Of a DNA stretch of 64,000 nt, positions 50,149-59,593 are shown in pieces. Numbering within the stretch: position 1 is the first letter of the stretch; every line of letters starts with the position of its first letter. A program made the translations under genes and the position numbers. The stretch comes from Pelagimonas sp050633425 (GTDB lineage: Bacteria > Pseudomonadota > Alphaproteobacteria > Rhodobacterales > Rhodobacteraceae): the NCBI RefSeq assembly GCF_050633425.1, contig NZ_JBOEGM010000020.1:62001-126000 (forward strand), given 5' to 3'. The notes beneath the pieces were generated by a model that did no database searches, had not been told where the DNA came from, and saw only the letters and a program-made list of their open reading frames with translations.

Positions 50149-51393
50149 ATGAAAACATTGTTATTTGCGACTGCACTGACCGGGGTTATTGTGACGGGGG
50201 CGACCCAGACTTGGGCTCAGGACTCTGTGCGCCCGGCAAAGGTATTCACGGTTCAGGAATCTGAAACGGCGTTGCGCCGCGATTACTCGGCCGTTGTTTT
50301 TCCGTCACAAGAAGTAGAGTTGTCTTTCCGCGTTTCGGGCCGTGTCATTGAACTGCCTGTGCGCGGCGCAACGCAAGTGAACAAAGGCGATATGATTGCC
50401 CGCCTTGATCCCCGCGATTTCGAAGCCAATATCGCCCAACTCGAAAGCCAGCGTGATCAATCCGCGGCCCAGCTCCAAGCCCTGCGCAGCGGTGCCCGCG
50501 CCGAAGAAGTCGCCGCACTCGAGGCAGCCGTCGCTGCCGCTCAGGCCCAGGTAGACCAAGCCAGCGATCAAGCCGTTCGAACACGACAACTTGCGGAACG
50601 CGGTGTTGTCGCGGCGGCAAAACTTGATCAGGACGAAGCGACATTGCGCGTCGCCCAAGCCGATCTTCGTGCCAAACAAGAACAGCTTTTGATTGGCACC
50701 TCTGGCGGCCGCGCCGAAGACATCTCTTCCGCAGAAGCCGCCCTACGCGGACTGGAAGCCCAGCTCTCAACCGCCCGCAGCAACCTTGAAGATGCAACCC
50801 TAACGGCCCCTTTCACCGGGATCGTGGCCCGGCGCGACATTGAGAACTTTACCAATGTTCAGGCGGGGCAGGACATCGTTCTGCTTCAGGCACTCTCGGT
50901 CATTGACCTCGCCTTTGATGTGCCCGGTTCTGATGTGATCACGCTCTCCACCTACGATGATCCAAAGGTGACCGTCACCTTTGACAACCTGCCCGGCCCG
51001 GTCTTTGATGCTGAGCTGGTTGAGTTCTCAACCCAAGCCGATGCCGCGACGCAAACATATCGTGTCCGCGTTGCCGTTGAAGTTCCCGAAGGCAGGATGA
51101 TCCTTCCCGGAATGGTGGGCCAAATCAACGTGTTGGTCGAAAACGCCGGGGTCTCCATGATCAACGTCCCGCTCACCGCCGTTGCAGCAGCACCAGATGG
51201 GTCGGCCTATGTCTGGCTGATGGATCCAGATTCAAAAACCGTTTCCAAACAGGATGTTACCCTCGGAAACGCAAGGGGTGATATGATTGAAGTTGCCAGC
51301 GGACTAACGGATGGCGACATCGTCATCACAGCCGGTCTTAACAAGCTGCAAGTCGGCATGACCATCCGCCCGATCACAAAGATCGGGGGCTAA
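50149..51393 (+). CDS. RND efflux periplasmic adaptor (HlyD/MFP family)
   Basis: This 414-residue membrane-fusion protein has a signal peptide (cleavage near TWAQD). The biotinyl-lipoyl half motifs are VIELPVRGATQVNKGDMIAR and LTAPFTGIVARRDIENFTNV, and between them is a coiled-coil hairpin (about 85-185) rich in Ala, Glu and Gln. The beta-barrel and membrane-proximal domains follow, ending near ITAGLNKLQVGM. It connects the inner-membrane pump encoded next to an outer-membrane channel that is not in this window. The 194-bp gap upstream shows no recognised operator and no regulator beside it. Confidence 0.9.
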   Translation: MKTLLFATALTGVIVTGATQTWAQDSVRPAKVFTVQESETALRRDYSAVVFPSQEVELSFRVSGRVIELPVRGATQVNKGDMIARLDPRDFEANIAQLESQRDQSAAQLQALRSGARAEEVAALEAAVAAAQAQVDQASDQAVRTRQLAERGVVAAAKLDQDEATLRVAQADLRAKQEQLLIGTSGGRAEDISSAEAALRGLEAQLSTARSNLEDATLTAPFTGIVARRDIENFTNVQAGQDIVLLQALSVIDLAFDVPGSDVITLSTYDDPKVTVTFDNLPGPVFDAELVEFSTQADAATQTYRVRVAVEVPEGRMILPGMVGQINVLVENAGVSMINVPLTAVAAAPDGSAYVWLMDPDSKTVSKQDVTLGNARGDMIEVASGLTDGDIVITAGLNKLQVGMTIRPITKIGG

Positions 51394-51397
51394 GCGC

Positions 51398-54300
51398 ATG
51401 GATCTCGCTCGCTTTGCGATTGATAAACGCCTGATCTCGGCGATCGCCACGCTTTTGATCTTGGTGGCGGGCTATTTCGCCTACACCAAACTCCCGCGGT
51501 TCGAAGACCCTGAATTTGTCATCCGACAAGCCCAGATCGTTACCCCCTACCCCGGTGCCAGCGCTGCAGAAGTGGCCGATGAAGTCACCGAAGTCATAGA
51601 AAATGCGCTTCAACAGCTTCAGGGCATCAAAGAAGTCCGCTCCGTTTCCTCCCCCGGTCTCAGCAACGTCACGGTTGAATTCACCATTCAGTCGACACCA
51701 GATTACCCCGAACTCTACGAGCGCTTTGCACAGATGCGCGCCAAAATTGATGACATCGGGTCTGAGTTGCCACCAAACGCGCTGCCTCCGCAGGTTTATG
51801 ATGATTTCGGCGATGTTTATGCGCTGTATTTTGCGGTGGTGGGCCAAGGCTATTCCATGCCCGACCTGCACGCCTATGCCGAGGAATTGCAGCGCGAGCT
51901 GGTCACCGTCAAAGGCGTGTCCAAGGTCATTCTCAACGGCGTTCAGGACGAAGTTATTTACGTCGAATACGCCCCCGCACGCTTGATTGAACTCGGCCTG
52001 TCGCCGTCACAAATCGGTCAGGTCCTCGAAGGGCAAAACCTGGTGACACCCGCAGGCTCGGTCAAAGCGGGCACCCGTCGCATCACCATTCGCCCTGAAA
52101 CGGCCATCAATTCCCTTGATGCCATCAGCAATCTGGTGATCTCCAACGCCCAAACCGGCACGTCCTTTCGTCTCAAAGACATTGCCAGCATATCGCGTGG
52201 CCTCGTCGATCCTGCCAAAAGCTTGCTCTATCGCGATGGCCAGCCTGCTGTTGGGATCGGGATTTCCAACACCCTTGGCGGCAATGTCGTCAACATGGGC
52301 GAAGCGGTCAAAGCCCGCATGGACGAGCTGATCAAAGATCGCCCTATTGGCATCGAAGTCCTTGCGATCTCTGATCAATCTGACTCGGTCAAGACCTCGG
52401 TCAACGATTTTGTCATGAACGTTATTGTGGCGCTGATCATCGTTGTTGGCACATTGCTCCTGTTTATGGGCTTGCGCTCGGGCATCTTGATGGGGGGGAT
52501 TTTGCTTGTCACTGTCGCCGGGACATTGTTTGGGATGTACCTCTACGGCCTTGATATGCAACGTATTTCCCTTGGCGCGCTGATTATCGCGCTGGGTATG
52601 CTTGTCGATAATGCCATTGTGGTCGTCGAAGGAACTCTTGTGCGTGTGCATCGCGGTGAAAACCCCCGAGAGGCGTCGATCGCTGTCGTCAACCAAACGA
52701 AATGGCCGCTCTTGGGCGGGACCATCGTTGGCTTTTTGGCTTTCTCGCCCATCGGGTTTTCCCCTGACAATACTGGCGAATATGCGGGCAGCTTGTTTTG
52801 GACGATCTCAATCGCCCTGCTGTTTTCATGGCTCGTCGCAATCTGGCTCACCCCTTACTTTTGCACACTTCTGCTCAAATCGGATAGCAATCCGGTCGAG
52901 GAAAAAGAGAACATTGTTTTGCGCTGGTACCGCGCAATCTTGGCGCGCGCGATCCGAGTTCGCTTTTTGACCATCGGTGTTGTGATCGCGATGTTTGTCT
53001 CAGCAATCGCAAGCTTTAGCCTTGTACCTCCAGGCTTCTTCCCGTCCTCTACCCGTGCGCAGTTTGTGATCGATTACACCTTGCCCGAAGGGAGCGACAT
53101 TTCGCAGACCCAAAGCGATTTGCTTGAAATTGATCAACACGTCCAGGCGCTTGACGGCGTGACCAGCACCAACTTGATGGTTGGCACCGGTCATACCCGG
53201 TTTATGCTGATCTACGAAGCGGCAGACAGCAACCCAGGCTATGGTCAGATTCTTGTTGATGTCGAAGATTACTTGCAAATTGACGAATTGCGGGGCTCGC
53301 TTCAGGATTGGATTGATGAAACCTATCCAGCGGCCAATGCCAAAGTCTGGCGCTTTGTGCTTGGTCCCGGTGGCGGATCAAAAATCGAAACGCGCTTCTT
53401 TGGTCCTGATCCTGTCGTGTTGCGCAGCTTGGCAGCCGAGGCCAAGGCGATCTTTGCCAACGCAGGTGCCATCGCGATCAAAGACAACTGGCGTGAACAG
53501 ATCCAAGTCATGCGTCCCGTCATCAACACTGAAAACGCCCGGCGTCTTGGCTTAACCCAAGGCGAGATTTCCAACGCGCTCTATTCCCATTTCAATGGGG
53601 CCAATATCGGCGTTTATCGTGAAAATGATAAATTGCTCAACGTCACGATGCGCCCTTTTGAAGGTGACAGAAATGACATTGGCATGTTGCGTGATGTGCA
53701 AAACTACAGCCAGGCCATTGGCGGATATATTCCGATAACTCAGGTGGTTGATCGCTTCGATCTTGTCTTCGAAGAAGGCAACCTGCGCCGAATTGATCGC
53801 AAGCTCGCGATCACGGCCCAGGCGGACAACGCGCCAGGTGTGCGGTCTGGCGATTTGTTTGAAGAGGTGCGCGGACCGGTCGAAGCCATCCCGCTTCCTC
53901 CTGGGTACTCAATGGTTTGGAAGGGTGAATTTGGCAGCAGCACAGAAGCCAATGCCGGTCTTGCTTCGACAATGCCTTTGGGGTTTGGGGCCATGATCCT
54001 CGTGGTGCTCTTCTTGTTCAATGCCATTCGCCAGCCCTTGATTATTTGGCTGACAGTGCCTCTGGCGTTGATCGGGGTGATTTGGGGCCTGGCCGCAACG
54101 CAAACCCCGATGGAGTTCATGGCGATCCTTGGCATCTTGTCGCTGACCGGGATGTTGATCAAAAACGCCATTGTTTTGATTGACGAAACGGATTCGCAGA
54201 TTGCGGATGGCAAGGCCCGTATGCAGGCGATTGTCGACTCGGCCGTCAGCCGCGTCAGGCCGGTCTCCTTGGGGGTTTTGACCACAGTTCTTGGGGTTGT

Positions 54301-54448
54301 GCCTCTGATTTGGGACCCGTTCTTCAAATCGCTGGCCGTGGTGATCATCTGTGGGCTTAGCTTTGCGACCATCCTGACGCTCATCATCGTTCCGACACTC
54401 TATGCGGTGTTTTTCCGCGTCCGCAATGATGAGATCACAAGCGACTAA
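51398..54448 (+). CDS. RND efflux transporter permease (AcrB/HAE1-like)
   Basis: This 1016-residue inner-membrane pump has the RND layout: a first helix (about 11-28), a large periplasmic loop, helices 2-6 (about 335-490), a second loop, and a C-terminal helix bundle (about 865-1005). The proton-relay region of helix 4 is LGALIIALGMLVDNAIVVVEG, with a single Asp where AcrB has two. The helix 11 phrase is LSLTGMLIKNAIVLIDETD. It starts 4 bp after the adaptor gene. Substrates cannot be inferred; the single-Asp form is common in the less-studied HAE subgroup. Confidence 0.92.
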   Translation: MDLARFAIDKRLISAIATLLILVAGYFAYTKLPRFEDPEFVIRQAQIVTPYPGASAAEVADEVTEVIENALQQLQGIKEVRSVSSPGLSNVTVEFTIQSTPDYPELYERFAQMRAKIDDIGSELPPNALPPQVYDDFGDVYALYFAVVGQGYSMPDLHAYAEELQRELVTVKGVSKVILNGVQDEVIYVEYAPARLIELGLSPSQIGQVLEGQNLVTPAGSVKAGTRRITIRPETAINSLDAISNLVISNAQTGTSFRLKDIASISRGLVDPAKSLLYRDGQPAVGIGISNTLGGNVVNMGEAVKARMDELIKDRPIGIEVLAISDQSDSVKTSVNDFVMNVIVALIIVVGTLLLFMGLRSGILMGGILLVTVAGTLFGMYLYGLDMQRISLGALIIALGMLVDNAIVVVEGTLVRVHRGENPREASIAVVNQTKWPLLGGTIVGFLAFSPIGFSPDNTGEYAGSLFWTISIALLFSWLVAIWLTPYFCTLLLKSDSNPVEEKENIVLRWYRAILARAIRVRFLTIGVVIAMFVSAIASFSLVPPGFFPSSTRAQFVIDYTLPEGSDISQTQSDLLEIDQHVQALDGVTSTNLMVGTGHTRFMLIYEAADSNPGYGQILVDVEDYLQIDELRGSLQDWIDETYPAANAKVWRFVLGPGGGSKIETRFFGPDPVVLRSLAAEAKAIFANAGAIAIKDNWREQIQVMRPVINTENARRLGLTQGEISNALYSHFNGANIGVYRENDKLLNVTMRPFEGDRNDIGMLRDVQNYSQAIGGYIPITQVVDRFDLVFEEGNLRRIDRKLAITAQADNAPGVRSGDLFEEVRGPVEAIPLPPGYSMVWKGEFGSSTEANAGLASTMPLGFGAMILVVLFLFNAIRQPLIIWLTVPLALIGVIWGLAATQTPMEFMAILGILSLTGMLIKNAIVLIDETDSQIADGKARMQAIVDSAVSRVRPVSLGVLTTVLGVVPLIWDPFFKSLAVVIICGLSFATILTLIIVPTLYAVFFRVRNDEITSD

Positions 54449-54468
54449 ACCCCTATTAAAAATGTAAA

Positions 54469-54505
54469 AAACGCCCCGCGAAACCTTTTGGTTCGCGGGG
54501 CGTTT
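54469..54505. terminator. Bidirectional terminator between the RND pump and katG
   Basis: AAACGCCCCGCGAA (54469-54482) pairs perfectly with TTCGCGGGGCGTTT (54492-54505), a 14-bp stem with a 9-nt loop. T tracts lie on both strands for the two convergent genes. Confidence 0.95.
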
Positions 54506-54548
54506 CTATACCAGGGCATCTGGTCCTGCCCTCTTTGCTCAATTGCGC

Positions 54549-56726
54549 TTAGCTCAAATCAAACCGGTCCGCGTCCATAACCTTGGCCCATGCTGCAACG
54601 AAATCAGCAACAAACTTGCCTTCGTTGTCCGCCTGGCCATACACTTCAGCCAGAGCACGCAATTGCGAGTTTGATCCAAACACAAGATCAACCCGCGTCG
54701 CTGTCCAGCGCAGCTCTCCCGACGCAGATTTCCCCTCATAGACACCGTCGCCCGCATCCGACCAACGGGTGCCCATATCCAAGAGATTGGCAAAGAAATC
54801 CGCCGACAGCGTACCAACCCGGTCGGTCAAAACACCATGCGCACTGCCGCCGTGATTGGCCCCAAGAACGCGCAAACCACCAACCAGAACCGTCATTTCC
54901 GGTGCCGTCAACGTCAGCAATTGCGCCTTGTCGATCAACAACTCCTCCGGCGAAATCGTATAGGCCCGCCGTTGGTAATTGCGAAACCCATCCGCCTCAG
55001 GTTCCAGATAGCCGATGCTCTCCACATCCGTTTGTTCCTGGGTCGCATCACCACGCCCCAAAGTCACCGGAACAGTCACATCATGCCCACCGGTTTTTGC
55101 AGCCTGCTCAACAGCAGCCGCGCCACCAATCACAATCAGATCGGCCAACGATACCGGCTTGGCAAACTCCGCCTGCACCGTTTTCAAAACCGCCAAAACC
55201 CGTGCCAGATTTTCCGGCTCGTTGGCGTCCCAACGGTTCATTGGCTCCAACTGAATCCGTGCCCCATTGGCACCGCCGCGCATATCCGAACCACGGAAGG
55301 TCGACGCCGAGGCCCAGGCTGTCTTGATCAGATCAGCGCCAGAAACATCCGCCTCCAAAACCGCAGCTTTCAAAGCGCTCACATCACCGTCTGCCAGATC
55401 GGTTTGTGACGCGGGCACCGGGTCTTGCCAAACCAACTCCTCGCTTGGAACCTCGGCCCCCAAATACCGGGCCCGTGGCCCCATATCGCGGTGGGTCAGC
55501 TTGAACCAAGCGCGGGCAAAGGCATCGGCGAAGTCCTCAGGGTTTTCATGGAACCGACGCGAGATTGGCCCATAAATTGGGTCCAACCGCATGGCCATAT
55601 CCGCCGTGGTCATCATGGTTTTGACCTTTTGCGACGCATCATGCGCGGCGGGGGCCATATGCTCTTCGTCCACGCCAACCGGCTCCCAAATCCAGGCACC
55701 TGCCGGGCTCTTGGTCAGGTTCCAATCATAGCCAAACAGCAGATCAAAATAACCATTGTCCCATTTCGTCGGGTTTGCGGTCCATGCGCCTTCAATACCG
55801 CTTGTCGTGGTGTCGCCTCCTTTGCCGCTGCCATGTTGATTGCGCCAGCCAAAGCCCATTTCCTCGATTCCAGCGGCTTCAGGTTCCGGGCCAACAAGCG
55901 CCGGATCACCCGCTCCATGCGCCTTGCCAAATGTATGCCCCCCCGCCACTAGCGCCACGGTCTCTTCGTCATTCATCGCCATGCGCGCAAACGTCTCGCG
56001 AATGTCACGCCCTGACGCCAGAATGTCGGGCTGACCATCCGGCCCTTCCGGGTTCACATAAATCAGCCCCATTTGCACCGCAGCCAAAGGGTTTTCCAAG
56101 TCGCGATCACCGGAATAGCGGCTGTTGGGGTTGTCGGTTTCGGCCAACCATTCGGTCTCCTCCCCCCAATAGACGTCTTCTTCAGGTTCCCAGACATCGG
56201 CCCGCCCCCCGGCAAAGCCAAAGGTGGTGCCCCCCATGCTTTCAATCGCACAGTTGCCTGCCAAAATCATCAGGTCAGCCCAGGAAATCGCATTGCCGTA
56301 TTTTTGCTTTACCGGCCACAACAAGCGCCGCGCCTTGTCCAAATTTCCGTTATCTGGCCAAGAGTTAAGAGGCGCAAATCGCTGTTGCCCTGTTCCCGCG
56401 CCGCCGCGTCCATCGGCTGTCCGGTAGGTGCCTGCGCTGTGCCATGCCATGCGAATAAACAAGCCGCCATAATGGCCATAATCCGCAGGCCACCACTCCT
56501 GACTGTCCGTCATAAGCGCCACCAAATCGGCCTTGAGCGCCTTTAGATCCAGCCCCTTGAACGCCTCAGCATAATCGAAATCCGCATCCATTGGATCGGA
56601 TTTAGCGGTATTCTGGCTCAGAATCCGAAGGTTGAGTTGGTTGGGCCACCAGTCCTTGTTTGACCGCATGCTGACATTCGTCGCCCCGTGTGCAACCGGG
56701 CATTTCCCGACACTGTTTCCGTCCAT
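54549..56726 (-). CDS. katG: Catalase-peroxidase KatG
   Basis: KatG removes hydrogen peroxide as a haem catalase-peroxidase. The 725-residue protein has the distal triad Arg92, Trp95 and His96 (IRMAWHSAGTYR), the proximal ligand His264 (AGGHTFGKAHGAG), and all residues of the Met-Tyr-Trp adduct needed for catalase activity: Trp95, Tyr223 (LIYVNPEGP) and Met249 (FARMAMND). The C-terminal duplicated domain is complete. It begins MDGNSVGKCPVAHGAT as usual. It is divergent from oxyR across 105 bp and should be activated by it. Confidence 0.97.
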   Translation of the reverse strand: MDGNSVGKCPVAHGATNVSMRSNKDWWPNQLNLRILSQNTAKSDPMDADFDYAEAFKGLDLKALKADLVALMTDSQEWWPADYGHYGGLFIRMAWHSAGTYRTADGRGGAGTGQQRFAPLNSWPDNGNLDKARRLLWPVKQKYGNAISWADLMILAGNCAIESMGGTTFGFAGGRADVWEPEEDVYWGEETEWLAETDNPNSRYSGDRDLENPLAAVQMGLIYVNPEGPDGQPDILASGRDIRETFARMAMNDEETVALVAGGHTFGKAHGAGDPALVGPEPEAAGIEEMGFGWRNQHGSGKGGDTTTSGIEGAWTANPTKWDNGYFDLLFGYDWNLTKSPAGAWIWEPVGVDEEHMAPAAHDASQKVKTMMTTADMAMRLDPIYGPISRRFHENPEDFADAFARAWFKLTHRDMGPRARYLGAEVPSEELVWQDPVPASQTDLADGDVSALKAAVLEADVSGADLIKTAWASASTFRGSDMRGGANGARIQLEPMNRWDANEPENLARVLAVLKTVQAEFAKPVSLADLIVIGGAAAVEQAAKTGGHDVTVPVTLGRGDATQEQTDVESIGYLEPEADGFRNYQRRAYTISPEELLIDKAQLLTLTAPEMTVLVGGLRVLGANHGGSAHGVLTDRVGTLSADFFANLLDMGTRWSDAGDGVYEGKSASGELRWTATRVDLVFGSNSQLRALAEVYGQADNEGKFVADFVAAWAKVMDADRFDLS

Positions 56727-56808
56727 GTGATCTCTCCTCAGCTAAAGTCTACTCTGGGTATGCGCACAGCCTAGAAGGGAATCTTCATAAAAAGAAATTG
56801 CATTTTCA

Positions 56809-56826
56809 GATAGCTTTGATAGCTTT
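56809..56826. promoter_or_regulatory. Candidate OxyR site in the katG-oxyR gap
   Basis: GATAGCTTT occurs twice in direct contact (56809-56817, 56818-56826), ending 5 bp before the oxyR start codon. ATAG half-elements are typical of OxyR sites (ATAG-N7-CTAT in E. coli). Assignment is by position and partial match only. Confidence 0.4.
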
Positions 56827-56831
56827 TTCTA

Positions 56832-57734
56832 ATGAGTAACATCACCCTGAAACAACTGCGCTATTTCGATGCTTTGGCCCGGCATGGCCACTTTGGTCAG
56901 GCCGCTGACACCTGCGCGATCTCTCAACCTGCGCTGTCGGTCCAAATCAAGGAGCTGGAACATCGGCTTGGCGGGCCGCTTTTTGCGCGTGAACCGCGCC
57001 GCGTGCATCTCACACAATTGGGGGCCGAATTGCTCAGCCGCGCGCGTGACATCCTGAAATCCGTTGATGATCTCGAAGACCTCGCTCGCGCCGCGCAGAC
57101 CCAATTGCAAGGCCAGTTGCGCATAGGCGTGATCCCGACCATTGCGCCCTATTTGCTCCCTGCGATCTTGGGCACGCTGTCCACCGCCTATCCGCAGGCT
57201 GACATCCATATACGCGAAACCATGACCCCAACCTTGCTGCGCGAATTGTCCGATGGCGTGATCGACACCGCCATTTTGGCCCTGCCGATTTCGGAATCCT
57301 GGCTGACCGAATATCCGCTTTTTGACGAAAACTTCGTCTTGGTCCGCCCGCAGTCCGACGCGAATAATCCGGTGCCTGACCCGACAGACTTGCAACGAAT
57401 GCGGCTGTTATTGCTCGAAGAGGGGCATTGTTTTCGTGACCAAGCCCTGTCGTTTTGCCACGTACCGGCCACGGCCCGCACCAACACCTTGGACGGGACG
57501 ACCCTGTCGACACTGGTTCGCATGGTGGATGCGGGCTTTGGGGTCACGCTTTTGCCGCAGATGGCGATTGCGACGGAAACCCAATCCGCCCAAGTCTGTA
57601 TTTCGCAGTTCCAAGACCCGCAACCAAGCCGAACCATTGGAATGATTTGGCGCAAGTCCAGTCCGCTCACCCCCCATTTCGAAGAGATGGCCAAGTTGAT
57701 CACCGAAGCGGCGCAGGGCCAGCCCAGCTTGTAA
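56832..57734 (+). CDS. oxyR: Hydrogen-peroxide-sensing LysR-type activator OxyR
   Basis: This 300-residue LysR-family protein has an N-terminal winged helix (residues 1-60; GQAADTCAISQPALSVQIKE) and a C-terminal sensing domain. The two redox cysteines are Cys200 and Cys209 in EEGHCFRDQALSFC, which align with Cys199 and Cys208 of E. coli OxyR. Peroxide joins them into a disulfide and turns on targets such as katG, its divergent neighbour. The ATG at 56832 has no clear ribosome site because the paired GATAGCTTT repeats occupy the region, which suggests autoregulation. Confidence 0.94.
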   Translation: MSNITLKQLRYFDALARHGHFGQAADTCAISQPALSVQIKELEHRLGGPLFAREPRRVHLTQLGAELLSRARDILKSVDDLEDLARAAQTQLQGQLRIGVIPTIAPYLLPAILGTLSTAYPQADIHIRETMTPTLLRELSDGVIDTAILALPISESWLTEYPLFDENFVLVRPQSDANNPVPDPTDLQRMRLLLLEEGHCFRDQALSFCHVPATARTNTLDGTTLSTLVRMVDAGFGVTLLPQMAIATETQSAQVCISQFQDPQPSRTIGMIWRKSSPLTPHFEEMAKLITEAAQGQPSL

Positions 57735-57800
57735 TACCTGCCCATTTCGGCAAGAATAGCGACCAAACCGCTCAGTTACCTCATTCAAAAGGCAACCAAT

Positions 57801-58739
57801 TTGGATCGTCGCATCAAGATCAGACATATCCAGTGTTTTGTTGAAATCGCCCGCGAGGGCAGTTTGAAGCGCGCGGCACAAAAGCTGTTCCTCACCCAAC
57901 CCGCCATTTCAAAAACCCTCAAAGAGCTCGAAGACATTCTCGCGGCGCAGCTGATGACCAGAAACAGGTCGGGCGTGTCGCTGACCCAACAAGGCGAGGT
58001 ATTTCTGCATTTCGCCCAAATGTCGCTCGCCAGTTTGCAACAGGGGCTCAACGGGCTCGAACAGATCGGCAAGGATGCAAGCCAGCATATCCGTGTTGGC
58101 AGTCTACCCAGCGTTGCGGCCTCCCTTATGCCCGATGTTGTCCATGAATTCAGCCAATTGGCCCCGCGCGCCACGCTCTCCATGACCGATGGCCCCCACA
58201 GCCATCTCATCGACCGCCTGCGCCTGGGTGAGCTTGACGTCGTCATCGGCCGGCTCGGTGCTCCTGACACGATGCAAGGCGTTAGTTTCACGCAAATTTA
58301 TACCGAACAGGTCGAGTTTGTCGTGCGCGCCGGGCATCCGTTGCTGGAAGCCCCTGACCTGCAGCGCATTGGCGAATGGCAGGTGCTTTACCCGCCGCGC
58401 GGATCGGCGATCCATCCCCTGATCGAACGCTATTTGATCGCCAATGGCGTCGGCGACATTCCTAATCGGATCGAAACCGTGTCCGGGGCGTTTGGCCGGG
58501 TCTACACCCGCAACACCGATGCCATCTGGATCATTTCAAGTGGCGTTGTCACCCGTGAAGTCGCCGATGGGGTCTTGGTCAAGCTGCCGTTTGACACGTC
58601 CTTGACCCACGGCCCAGTTGGCATCATGGCGCGGCCCGACGCCCCCGAAACTCCGGTCACACAGGTCTTTCACCTCGCGGTGCGCAACGCCCTTGCCAGC
58701 CAACACACAACCCCCATGCCCCCTTTGCAGGCGAAATGA
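57801..58739 (+). CDS. pcaQ: LysR-type regulator PcaQ
   Basis: This 312-residue regulator matches PcaQ, which activates protocatechuate-degradation (pca) genes. The start is MDRRIKIRHIQCFVEIAREG, with the winged helix at residues 5-62. C-terminal phrases close to Agrobacterium PcaQ are FVVRAGHPLLEAPDL, LIERYLIANGV and NTDAIWIISSGVV. A TTG at 57801 serves as start. It lies 66 bp after oxyR on the same strand, and no pca gene is visible on either side, so it is separated from its usual targets or controls them from a distance. Confidence 0.82.
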   Translation: MDRRIKIRHIQCFVEIAREGSLKRAAQKLFLTQPAISKTLKELEDILAAQLMTRNRSGVSLTQQGEVFLHFAQMSLASLQQGLNGLEQIGKDASQHIRVGSLPSVAASLMPDVVHEFSQLAPRATLSMTDGPHSHLIDRLRLGELDVVIGRLGAPDTMQGVSFTQIYTEQVEFVVRAGHPLLEAPDLQRIGEWQVLYPPRGSAIHPLIERYLIANGVGDIPNRIETVSGAFGRVYTRNTDAIWIISSGVVTREVADGVLVKLPFDTSLTHGPVGIMARPDAPETPVTQVFHLAVRNALASQHTTPMPPLQAK

Positions 58740-58834
58740 CCTACCCCCCCATCCGATCATTGGCGAAGGCCCAAATTTCTGTCACATCTCCCTGGCATGG
58801 TTGCGAAAACCGGCAGTCAGGGAGAACGGAAAAT

Positions 58835-59509
58835 ATGTCAGACTATACGCGTTTCGGTATCTATTACCTGCCGCCTCATGGCGATCTCGCGCGCTTTGGC
58901 GCGCAGTGGCTGGGCTGGGATATCGAGACCGGCGCGCCTTGTGCGCAATTTGATGTGCCTGACATCAATACGATCACCGCCACCCCTCGAAAATACGGGT
59001 TTCACGGCACACTCAAACCGCCCTTTCGGCTCGCCACAGGCTCAGACCTGACCGGGTTAACCCAAGCGGTGTCCGATCTCGCTGCTGATCTCGCTCCGGT
59101 TCAAATTGCCAAATTACAACCGGCAAAACTGGGCCGGTTTTGGGCACTGGTTCCCCATGGCGACACCGATGGCTTGGCTCAGCTCGCGGCGCGTATTGTT
59201 CAAGACCTAGACGCCTTTCGCGCCCCCCCAACCGAGGCCGAGCTTGAAAAACGCCGGAAATCCAATCTCTCACCGGCCCAAGAAACGCATTTGCAAACAT
59301 GGGGTTACCCCTACGTGCTTGATCAGTTCAAGTTTCACATGACCCTGTCGGGCCGTTTATCAGCGGATCACTCTGAAATCGTCCAATCCGCTCTGGCTCA
59401 GCACTTGCCGCCCCTGCCCCAGCAACATGACGTGAACCAGATCTCCTTGGTGGGGGAACGCATCGACGGGCGTTTTGAAACGATCAAGCGCTTTGATCTG
59501 ACGGGCTAA
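58835..59509 (+). CDS. DUF1045 family protein, 2H phosphoesterase-like
   Basis: This 224-residue protein matches DUF1045, a family found in some phosphonate-utilisation operons. Two H-x-T motifs of the 2H phosphoesterase fold are present: HGTLKPPF (near residue 57) and HMTLSGR (near residue 169). The opening DYTRFGIYYLPPHGDLARFG is typical. The ATG at 58835 follows GGAGAACGGAAAAT. No other phosphonate gene is nearby, so its role here is open; RNA or cyclic-phosphate ester cleavage would fit the fold. Confidence 0.82.
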   Translation: MSDYTRFGIYYLPPHGDLARFGAQWLGWDIETGAPCAQFDVPDINTITATPRKYGFHGTLKPPFRLATGSDLTGLTQAVSDLAADLAPVQIAKLQPAKLGRFWALVPHGDTDGLAQLAARIVQDLDAFRAPPTEAELEKRRKSNLSPAQETHLQTWGYPYVLDQFKFHMTLSGRLSADHSEIVQSALAQHLPPLPQQHDVNQISLVGERIDGRFETIKRFDLTG

Positions 59510-59516
59510 ACCTCGT

Positions 59517-59581
59517 TTTCGGAAAGGCGGCATGTCCCCGCAATGGCTCATCGCTTGCTTGCCATGCAAACCTTTCCGAAA
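59517..59581. repeat. Perfect 11-bp inverted repeat between convergent genes
   Basis: TTTCGGAAAGG (59517-59527) and CCTTTCCGAAA (59571-59581) are perfect inverted copies with a 43-nt interior. The interior contains a further GCATG/CATGC pair. The structure fills nearly the whole gap between two convergent genes. It may be a shared terminator or a structured RNA; no T tract is present. Confidence 0.6.
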
Positions 59582-59593
59582 GCCCGTGACCCG

